The notes beneath the pieces were generated by a model, which saw nothing but the letters and a program-made list of their open reading frames with translations, had not been told where the DNA came from and searched no databases. The translations under genes were made by a program, and so were the position numbers. From Flavobacterium sp. (lineage in GTDB: Bacteria; Bacteroidota; Bacteroidia; Flavobacteriales; Flavobacteriaceae): a stretch of DNA of 6,813 nt. The DNA is taken from NCBI GenBank assembly GCA_030150335.1, contig JASLGC010000338.1, positions 1-6,813 of the forward strand, written 5' to 3'. Shown piece after piece: positions 1-5,120 of the stretch. How positions within the stretch are numbered: the first letter of the stretch is position 1; each line of letters begins with the position of its first letter.

Positions 1-40
1 TGTTTTTATTTTTTACATTCTATAAATAGAAAAATATAAC

Positions 41-48
41 TAAATTTG
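41..48 (+). promoter_or_regulatory. Candidate Bacteroidota -7 element (TAAATTTG) upstream of the subunit III gene
   Basis: TAAATTTG fits the Bacteroidota sigma-ABfr -7 consensus TAnnTTTG exactly. It would place the transcription start near 53, leaving a leader of about 20 nt before the ATG at 74. No TTG-type -33 element is visible at the expected distance, and the region is so A/T-rich that a chance match is quite possible. The subunit III gene may instead be read from an upstream operon promoter outside the window. In the rest of 1-73 all three forward frames are open from the left edge for 7 to 12 codons (stops at 22-24, 25-27 and 37-39), so the tail of an upstream gene may be present but its frame cannot be chosen. 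Confidence 0.3.
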
Positions 49-73
49 AGAACTTTATAACTAACAACTTTTT

Positions 74-1054
74 ATGGGAGCGACAGTTACTACAGCAGCT
101 ACTAAAGAAACTACATGGGGCGGAGGAAATGAGCCTCTAAAAGTAAGCTATGGTAAAATGATGATGTGGTATTTCATATTATCAGATTCATTAACATTTT
201 GTGGATTTCTGGTAGGATACGGATTTACTCGTTACAAATTTCAAGATACTTGGCCGATTGCTGACGAAGTATTTAATCACTTTCCATTTTTACATGGTGT
301 AGATGCACCAATGTATTATGTGGCATTGATGACTTTTATTTTGATTTTCTCTTCAGTTACTATGGTTTTGGCTGTAGATGCTGGACATCAAATGAAAAAG
401 AATAAAGTGGCTATGTACATGTTCTTGACGATTGTAGGAGGATTAGTATTCTTAGGATCACAAGCATGGGAATGGAAAAACTTTATTAATGGTTCGTACG
501 GAGCTGTTGAAACAAGAGGAGGGTCTATTTTACAATTCGTTGGTGAAGATGGAAAACAGATTGCTCTATCTGACTTTGCATTAGTAGATGCAAACAGAAA
601 TGAAGCTACATTAACAAGAGCGAACGCAACTTGGTTCGTTAAAGGTCGCGAAGCTACAACTTACTCTATCGAGGAAGTAAAAGCAGGATTTGAGGCTAAT
701 GCTAATGTTAGAATTAGAACACAAAAAACTACAGATGAGAAGCACAAAGAGATTCTTACAAGAGAAGAGTCTGTTAAGCGTTTACAAGATGCAGTTTTAG
801 TAGTTGAAGGTGCAAGTTTAATTCGTAATGAGTACGGACATAAAACTTTCGCAGATTTCTTCTTCTTTATTACAGGATTCCATGGATTCCACGTATTTAC
901 AGGTATTTTAATTAATATTGTAATTTTCTTCAACGTATTATTAGGAACTTACCAAAAAAGAGGTAGTTACGAAATGGTTGAAAAAGGAGGATTGTATTGG
1001 CACTTCGTAGATTTAGTATGGGTGTTTGTATTCACATTCTTCTATTTGGTTTAA
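74..1054 (+). CDS. Cytochrome c oxidase subunit III (heme-copper oxidase, Bacteroidota long form)
   Basis: This is a 326-residue integral membrane subunit of an aa3/caa3-type heme-copper oxidase. Subunit III binds no metal but stabilises the catalytic subunit I. Five hydrophobic helices are visible at about 27-50, 82-103, 113-131, 260-289 and 308-326, the five-helix bacterial layout. Family marks are the helix motif QAWEW with its conserved acidic residue (E133), the TGFHGFHVFTG motif (H270, H273) and the C-terminal YWHFVD motif (308-313). Between helices 3 and 4 lies a charged, soluble insertion of about 115-120 residues (roughly 140-258) that is absent from typical proteobacterial subunit III. 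From memory it is shared by flavobacterial homologues. The subunit IV gene follows 19 nt downstream with no terminator between, so the two are probably co-transcribed. The ATG at 74 gives the N-terminus MGATVTTAATKE, which resembles flavobacterial relatives. The family call is firm; the role of the insertion is unknown. Confidence 0.95.
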   Translation: MGATVTTAATKETTWGGGNEPLKVSYGKMMMWYFILSDSLTFCGFLVGYGFTRYKFQDTWPIADEVFNHFPFLHGVDAPMYYVALMTFILIFSSVTMVLAVDAGHQMKKNKVAMYMFLTIVGGLVFLGSQAWEWKNFINGSYGAVETRGGSILQFVGEDGKQIALSDFALVDANRNEATLTRANATWFVKGREATTYSIEEVKAGFEANANVRIRTQKTTDEKHKEILTREESVKRLQDAVLVVEGASLIRNEYGHKTFADFFFFITGFHGFHVFTGILINIVIFFNVLLGTYQKRGSYEMVEKGGLYWHFVDLVWVFVFTFFYLV

Positions 1055-1073
1055 TCTTTAAAATTCAGAAAAA

Positions 1074-1430
1074 ATGGCAGCAGAAGCAGCACATCATTCA
1101 AATACAAAAAGAATTTGGACAGTATTCGCAATCATGTCTATTGTTACTTTCGTAGAGGTAATCTTGGGTATTATTAAACCTGAATCATTACATCACGTTC
1201 ATATCTTTGGATTAAGTTTGTTAAATTATATCTTTATTATTTTAACGATCGTTAAGGCTTACTACATTATGTGGGCATTTATGCACTTAGAACAAGAGAA
1301 AGCAGCATTTAGATGGTCAGTAGCAGGTATATTGACATTCTTATGTGTTTACTTAATTACTTTAGTATTGACAGAAGGAAACTATATATTTGACGTATTC
1401 CACAACTCACAATACAAGTGGATATTTTAA
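1074..1430 (+). CDS. Cytochrome c oxidase subunit IV family protein (prokaryotic)
   Basis: This is a 118-residue membrane protein with three predicted helices at about 14-34, 48-70 and 80-100. That is the size and topology of the small prokaryotic oxidase subunit IV (COX4_pro type), an accessory subunit that helps hold the heme-copper oxidase together. Visible family-like features are the glutamate in helix 1 (E28, in TFVEVILG), the helix 2 segment KAYYIMWAFMHLEQE with H71 and E73, and a short soluble tail ending in KWIF. The N-terminus MAAEAAHHSN is short and cytoplasmic-like. It lies 19 nt after subunit III, preceded by an A-rich stretch (CAGAAAAA) in place of a strong Shine-Dalgarno. It is the last gene before a strong terminator, so it closes the structural oxidase operon. 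The sequence is weakly conserved across phyla, so the call rests on length, helices and position beside subunit III. Confidence 0.9.
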   Translation: MAAEAAHHSNTKRIWTVFAIMSIVTFVEVILGIIKPESLHHVHIFGLSLLNYIFIILTIVKAYYIMWAFMHLEQEKAAFRWSVAGILTFLCVYLITLVLTEGNYIFDVFHNSQYKWIF

Positions 1431-1446
1431 TATCATATTATATATG

Positions 1447-1476
1447 AAAAAGGCGGTTTATTGACCGCCTTTTTTT
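1447..1476 (+). terminator. Intrinsic terminator after the oxidase structural genes
   Basis: The inverted repeat AGGCGGT (1451-1457) and ACCGCCT (1464-1470) forms a 7-bp GC-rich stem with a 6-nt loop. A T-run at 1470-1476 follows and an A-run at 1447-1451 precedes it; the A and T runs can extend the stem. The hairpin starts 20 nt after the subunit IV stop codon. Because it has an A-run on the 5' side it could also work on the other strand, but no gene on that strand needs it. Confidence 0.93.
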
Positions 1477-1483
1477 ATTTTTG
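1476..1483 (+). promoter_or_regulatory. Candidate -7 element (TATTTTTG) overlapping the terminator T-run
   Basis: TATTTTTG matches the Bacteroidota -7 consensus TAnnTTTG and begins in the last T of the terminator run. It would put transcription start near 1488-1490, about 20 nt before the ATG at 1509. No TTG sits at the usual -33 spacing: the TTG at 1461-1463 is only about 12 nt upstream and lies in the hairpin. A promoter somewhere between the terminator and 1509 is needed if the downstream assembly genes are to be expressed independently of read-through. Confidence 0.35.
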
Positions 1484-1508
1484 TCAGTTACACAATAACA
1501 TTTTTAAA

Positions 1509-2165
1509 ATGAAAAAATACCTTATATTAGTTCTGTTATTTGTTATGCCTATTTGTGCTTATCTTTTCTTTGCCACAGGTGTAAATCATTTTGTAAGACT
1601 TCCTATAATAACAGAAGGTGTGAATGAACTTCCAATCGGAAAAACTTCGTTGAATAAACAACCTGTTTTAGAGGGTAAGATTACTGTTTTAGGATTTCCT
1701 GGAGCTCATATTTATGGAGATAGAGGAGATGCTTTTAATCTAAATCAAAAAATTTACAAGAGATATCAAGATTTTGAAGACTTCCAATTAGTTATGATTT
1801 TACCTTTGGGAAGTGAAGCAGAAGCACAAAAAGTTGTTGATAAGCTTAGTCCTATCTCTGATATGTCAAATTGGAATTACTTATTTTTGACTCCAAGTGA
1901 AATACAAGAGTTTTATAATTCTTTAGGGCTTGCTGGAAAGTTAGATGAAGATATGGCAAGTGCTAATGTTTATATCATTGATAAAGATAAAAATGTTAGA
2001 GGTAGAAAGGGAACCAATAAAATGGGGGATTACGAATACAAAGAAGGATATTCTACTATTTCTGCAGCTGAATTGAATAATGAGATGATGGATGATGTGA
2101 AAGTTGTTTTAGCCGAATATCGTTTAGCATTGAAAAAATATGAACGTATAAAAACTGTTAAGTAA
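1509..2165 (+). CDS. Membrane-anchored SCO/thioredoxin-fold-like protein without copper ligands
   Basis: This is a 218-residue protein with one N-terminal hydrophobic anchor (about 3-23) and a soluble domain predicted to face the periplasm. I do not recognise a named family. By eye it aligns with the SCO protein encoded immediately downstream: GKITVLGF (56-63) opposite GKVYVVEF, NWNYLFLT (121-128) opposite YWHMMTGD, and VYIIDKDKNVR (154-164) opposite FALIDKEGNIR. The residues that bind copper in SCO are missing. The two cysteines of CxxxC align with I68 and R72, and the conserved histidine aligns with A150. The only cysteine, C16, lies in the anchor, and no good lipobox surrounds it. The ATG at 1509 is chosen because an upstream in-frame TTG at 1461 lies inside the terminator hairpin, whereas 1509 starts directly on MKKYLILVLL. 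The stop is 1 nt before the SCO gene. A structural or partner role in oxidase assembly is inference from fold and position. Confidence 0.8.
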   Translation: MKKYLILVLLFVMPICAYLFFATGVNHFVRLPIITEGVNELPIGKTSLNKQPVLEGKITVLGFPGAHIYGDRGDAFNLNQKIYKRYQDFEDFQLVMILPLGSEAEAQKVVDKLSPISDMSNWNYLFLTPSEIQEFYNSLGLAGKLDEDMASANVYIIDKDKNVRGRKGTNKMGDYEYKEGYSTISAAELNNEMMDDVKVVLAEYRLALKKYERIKTVK

Positions 2166-2166
2166 T

Positions 2167-2790
2167 ATGAAAGATAAATCGTATATCTGGATATCATTTA
2201 TTGTATTGATTTTTGGTATCTGGGCGGTGCCTAAGATTATTAAGAAGTTTGAGAAATCAGATTTAATGACTATTGGTGCAGCACCTAAGTTTGAGTTGGT
2301 AGATCAGAATAACAAGACTATTAATAATGCGAGTTATGATGGTAAAGTTTATGTAGTAGAGTTTTTCTTTGCAAATTGCCCTACTATTTGTCCTATTATG
2401 AATATGAATATGCTAAAACTTCAAGATACTTTTTATGGTAACATGAAGTTTGGTATTGCTTCTATTACAATTGATCCAACACGTGATACTGTAGAAGCAT
2501 TAAAAGTTCATGCTGATGAATTAGGTGTTAAGAATCCATATTGGCACATGATGACTGGAGATGCTACTTATATTTATGATTTAGCTAAAAAGTTTAATTT
2601 ATATACAGGAATTAATCCTGATGTACCAGGAGGATTTGAACATTCCGGATTATTTGCATTAATTGATAAGGAAGGAAACATTCGTTGTAGAGTTGACGAA
2701 AATGGAAATCCTATTATTTATTATGATGGTACTTCTGATGAAGGAGTGGCATGGTTAAAAGAAGATATTAAGTCATTGTTAGAAGAATAA
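2167..2790 (+). CDS. SCO1/SenC/PrrC family copper chaperone for cytochrome oxidase
   Basis: This is a 207-residue membrane-tethered protein with a thioredoxin-like domain. SCO proteins bind copper and deliver it to, or reduce the cysteines of, the CuA centre of oxidase subunit II on the outer face of the inner membrane. A single N-terminal helix (about 7-25) anchors the protein. The domain shows the diagnostic FFFANCPTICP motif with metal-binding C71 and C75 (CxxxC), the ITIDPTRDT segment (100-108), and the third ligand H159 in FEHSGLFALIDK. All three copper ligands are therefore present, and the length is normal for the family. It begins 1 nt after the preceding SCO-like gene and ends 1 nt before the DUF420 gene, so the three are almost certainly translated from one message. 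A further cysteine, C174, is not a family ligand. The family assignment is firm; that CuA is the target is from family knowledge. Confidence 0.96.
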   Translation: MKDKSYIWISFIVLIFGIWAVPKIIKKFEKSDLMTIGAAPKFELVDQNNKTINNASYDGKVYVVEFFFANCPTICPIMNMNMLKLQDTFYGNMKFGIASITIDPTRDTVEALKVHADELGVKNPYWHMMTGDATYIYDLAKKFNLYTGINPDVPGGFEHSGLFALIDKEGNIRCRVDENGNPIIYYDGTSDEGVAWLKEDIKSLLEE

Positions 2791-2791
2791 A

Positions 2792-3337
2792 ATGGAAAAA
2801 AGTAATAATATAGAGCAGAAGTTTGGTAAATGGATTTGGGTTTTATCAATCATTATCCCAGTTGTTGTAGCAATATTGTTTGGTGTTAACTTACAAAAGT
2901 TAGGTTACGATGTTAAGCCACTTACATTTTTGCCTCCAATCTATGCGGCTATAAATGGATTGACAGCAGTTTTACTTGTACTTGCTGTAAGAGCTATCAA
3001 AAAAGGTAATATGAAGTTACACGAGCGTTTAATCAAAGTGTGTATTGGATGTTCGCTTGCATTCTTAGTAATGTATGTAGCTTATCACATGACTTCAATT
3101 GAAACAAGCTATGGTGGGGAAGGAATTATTAGATATGTGTATTTCTTTATTTTGATTACGCATATTTTACTATCAATTATTATTATTCCTTTTGTGTTAT
3201 TCACATTTGTTAGAGGAATCTCAGGTTCTTACCAAAGACATAAAAAATTAGCTCGTATTACATATCCGATGTGGTTATATGTAGCCGTAACAGGTGTGAT
3301 CGTTTATTTAATGATTTCTCCATATTACATTCATTAA
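2792..3337 (+). CDS. DUF420 family membrane protein, probable oxidase assembly factor (CtaM-like)
   Basis: This is a 181-residue polytopic membrane protein with five predicted helices at about 14-32, 48-68, 83-103, 115-139 and 155-175. DUF420 proteins commonly sit beside SCO and heme-copper oxidase genes. The Gram-positive member CtaM is needed for function of an aa3-type oxidase, probably in its assembly. Four histidines stand at or near membrane borders, as in the family: H77 (MKLHERLIK), H99 (AYHMTS), H124 (LITHILLS) and H150 (YQRHKKLARITYP). They could bind heme or metal, but this is inference. The start follows the SCO stop after a single nucleotide, indicating coupled translation. The length fits the family and nothing is truncated. 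The family call comes from pattern recognition of the histidine motifs and helix layout; the functional extension to Bacteroidota is inferred. Confidence 0.88.
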   Translation: MEKSNNIEQKFGKWIWVLSIIIPVVVAILFGVNLQKLGYDVKPLTFLPPIYAAINGLTAVLLVLAVRAIKKGNMKLHERLIKVCIGCSLAFLVMYVAYHMTSIETSYGGEGIIRYVYFFILITHILLSIIIIPFVLFTFVRGISGSYQRHKKLARITYPMWLYVAVTGVIVYLMISPYYIH

Positions 3338-3356
3338 TTTATAAAGTTAATAAGCA

Positions 3357-3584
3357 ATGAAAAAAATTGGTTGGATTCTTTTCTTTTGTTTTTTGTCTTT
3401 GCAAAATATACAAGCACAATGTGCAATGTGTAGAGCTTCCTTAGAAACTGAAGAAGGAGGAGTAAAGGCAGAAGCAGTGAATGATGGAATCGTATATTTG
3501 ATGTTATTTCCATATCTTTTGGTTGGATTAGCTTTATATTTTAGTTATAAAGTCTATAAAAGCAAAAAAGTTATAAATAAGTAA
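3357..3584 (+). CDS. Small exported/membrane protein with CxxC motif, function unknown
   Basis: This is a 75-residue protein of no named family that I can give. It starts with a good signal-like sequence (K2, K3, hydrophobic core about 5-15, then NIQAQ), with a likely cleavage near 20-22. Directly after it comes CAMCRASLE, a CxxC motif (C22, C25). A short acidic linker follows, then a membrane helix at about 46-65 and a basic tail (YKVYKSKK). The mature protein would be about 55 residues, with the two cysteines on the periplasmic side and the tail in the cytoplasm. I recall similar short proteins next to oxidase assembly genes in flavobacteria. It lies 19 nt after the DUF420 gene and 1 nt before the terminator A-run region, so it is the last gene of the SCO unit. 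A copper, heme or thiol-redox role in oxidase maturation is possible from the CxxC and the context, but unproven. Cleavage rather than anchoring of the N-terminus is also a prediction. Confidence 0.85.
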   Translation: MKKIGWILFFCFLSLQNIQAQCAMCRASLETEEGGVKAEAVNDGIVYLMLFPYLLVGLALYFSYKVYKSKKVINK

Positions 3585-3585
3585 T

Positions 3586-3615
3586 AAAAAACCGCTAATT
3601 ATAGCGGTTTTTTTT
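3586..3615 (+). terminator. Intrinsic terminator after the SCO/DUF420 unit
   Basis: ACCGCTA (3591-3597) pairs with TAGCGGT (3602-3608) around a 4-nt ATTA loop. A run of eight T (3608-3615) follows, and a run of six A (3586-3591) precedes the hairpin and can extend the stem. It starts 2 nt after the stop of the CxxC protein and separates the oxidase assembly genes from the exporter genes. Confidence 0.93.
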
Positions 3616-3638
3616 ATTACTTTATACAACTGTAACAA

Positions 3639-3646
3639 AATGTTTG
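3639..3646 (+). promoter_or_regulatory. Weak candidate -7 element (AATGTTTG) for the exporter operon
   Basis: AATGTTTG differs from the Bacteroidota -7 consensus TAnnTTTG only at the first base. It would start transcription near 3651-3653, about 28 nt before the tolC-type ATG at 3680. No -33 TTG is seen at the right spacing. A promoter is expected in 3616-3679 because a strong terminator lies just upstream, but this exact site is a guess. Confidence 0.2.
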
Positions 3647-3679
3647 TTTATTCGTCAAATATGGAAAATAATAGAATAT

Positions 3680-5116
3680 ATGATTAACCGATTTAGATTA
3701 ATTGCAGTTGGCATTTGTTTTTATTTATTACCTCACGCTACTTGGGCACAGGAGAATTTCTGGTCTTTAGAAAAGTGTATTGATTATGCTATTCAAAACA
3801 ACATTCGTATTAAACAATATGAGCTTGATGAGGAGAGTGCTGTAATCAATCGAGATATTGCTATTGGGAATTTTTTGCCAGGTATTAGCGTGAATGGAAA
3901 TCATTCATGGACAATTGCTGATCAACCTAATTTGGTTACTAATGCTATTGAAAAACAAACTTTGCAGGGAAGTAGTATTGGAGCTGCTGTAAATGTAGAT
4001 ATCTATAATGGTTTGCAAAATCAAAACCTCTTAGTGAAATCTCGTTTAGCTCACTTGGCTTCTCAATATAGATTGCAAAAAATGAAGGAAGACATTGCTT
4101 TGAATGTTATTAACTCTTATTTGCAAATCATTTTTAATAAAGAATTAGTCAGAACAAATAAAGTACAGCTTGAATACGACGAAAGTCAAGCTACGCGTAC
4201 GCAAGAGCTTGTAGAAGCTGGTGTTGTGCCTGCTGGGGATTTGTTAGAAGCAAATGCAACTGTAGCGGTTGCTACTCAGCGTTTGATCGTTTCTCAAAAC
4301 GAGTTAGTAATGGCGAGGTTGAGCTTAGCACAATTACTTCAAATTAGTGATTATGAAGCTTTTGATGTTATTGACAAGGATTACGATGTGGCAGAAAGTG
4401 CAGTTTTAATTTATACACCTGATGAAATTAAATCTCGGGCTTTTGAAGCATTGACTATAGTCAAAAATGCTGAGACAGAAGTAAATATTGCAGATCGTGA
4501 TTTAAAGATAAGTAGAGGTGCTTTCTTACCTAAACTTACCGCATTTTATAATTTTGGAACCAATATCAATTATCAAGACAGAATAGTTGGTATGCAAAGT
4601 CTTGGAACAACAAGTACTGTTGGGTATGTGGAAGGGACAAACCAGCGTGTTGTTCAAAATAATACCATGGGAATTATTGGTGGTCCTGACTCTTTTTTTA
4701 GTCAGTTCGACAAGAATAAAACCTCCAGTTTTGGTTTGAGTCTTTCTATTCCTGTTTTTCAAGGGTTCTCTGTAAGAAATAACGTTAAATTGACTAAGTT
4801 GAAATTACGTCAGATTCAGAATGAGCGTGAAGTTGTGATTTTGAATTTAGAACAGTTGGTTTTTAAAGCTTATACAGATACAGAAAGTGCATTGAAAACA
4901 TACGAAGCGAGTATTGTGAGTTTGAAAGCAAGAACTCAATCGTTAGAATATGCAAAAGAGAGATATGCTGTTGGGTTGATAAATGTTTTTGAACTTAATC
5001 AAAATCAGAATTTATTTGTTACGGCTCAGTCAGATCTTCTAAAGTCTAAGTATGACTATATTTTTAAGACGAAGATTTTAGAGTATTATTTTGGAATACC
5101 ATTGTTTAAAAATTAA
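3680..5116 (+). CDS. TolC family outer membrane efflux protein
   Basis: This is a 478-residue precursor of a TolC/OEP-type channel, which trimerises into an outer membrane barrel plus periplasmic helical tunnel and carries substrates out from a tripartite pump. The ATG at 3680 is preferred over an upstream in-frame TTG at 3644 because it starts directly on a signal peptide (basic MINRFR, hydrophobic 8-17, likely cleavage after ATWAQ at 24). The mature start, ENFWSLEKCIDYAIQNN, is the typical OEP opening. Two OEP repeats are visible. FLPGISVNGNHSW (66-78) pairs with FLPKLTAFYNFGT (282-294), each entering the barrel, and VEAGVVPAGDLLEAN (178-192) pairs with YAVGLINVFELNQNQ (429-443) in the helical part. 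The second repeat carries a longer loop, rich in Gly, Thr and Asn, at about 297-345. The adaptor gene follows after 4 nt. The substrate cannot be told from the sequence. Confidence 0.95.
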   Translation: MINRFRLIAVGICFYLLPHATWAQENFWSLEKCIDYAIQNNIRIKQYELDEESAVINRDIAIGNFLPGISVNGNHSWTIADQPNLVTNAIEKQTLQGSSIGAAVNVDIYNGLQNQNLLVKSRLAHLASQYRLQKMKEDIALNVINSYLQIIFNKELVRTNKVQLEYDESQATRTQELVEAGVVPAGDLLEANATVAVATQRLIVSQNELVMARLSLAQLLQISDYEAFDVIDKDYDVAESAVLIYTPDEIKSRAFEALTIVKNAETEVNIADRDLKISRGAFLPKLTAFYNFGTNINYQDRIVGMQSLGTTSTVGYVEGTNQRVVQNNTMGIIGGPDSFFSQFDKNKTSSFGLSLSIPVFQGFSVRNNVKLTKLKLRQIQNEREVVILNLEQLVFKAYTDTESALKTYEASIVSLKARTQSLEYAKERYAVGLINVFELNQNQNLFVTAQSDLLKSKYDYIFKTKILEYYFGIPLFKN

Positions 5117-5120
5117 GGCT

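Noticed and set aside
1..39. Tail of an upstream oxidase gene at the left edge
   Set aside because: All three forward frames are open for 7 to 12 codons and all are hydrophobic because the DNA is T-rich, so no frame can be chosen and no family motif is present.
661..933. 90-codon reading frame on the - strand
   Set aside because: It lies wholly inside the subunit III gene, has lysine- and serine-rich composition without domain features, and is best explained as the antisense shadow of that gene.
1461..1508. N-terminal extension of the SCO-like gene from TTG at 1461
   Set aside because: The extension is encoded in the terminator hairpin and T-run. Without it the protein starts directly on a clean membrane anchor.
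1451..3608. The two hairpins (1451-1470 and 3591-3608) share an ACCGC/GCGGT core and might be a dispersed repeat
   Set aside because: The loops and flanks differ, and each hairpin is followed by a T-run just after a stop codon; two ordinary terminators with similar GC stems explain them.
3644..3679. N-terminal extension of the TolC-type protein from TTG at 3644
   Set aside because: It would put 12 residues before a normal signal peptide; the ATG at 3680 gives a standard export signal.
4526..4762. 78-codon reading frame on the - strand
   Set aside because: It lies inside the tolC-type gene on the opposite strand and has no recognisable motif or start context.
5091..5120. N-terminal extension of the adaptor from ATG at 5091
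   Set aside because: It lies within the end of the preceding gene and adds ten residues ahead of the natural MKKK-hydrophobic anchor.
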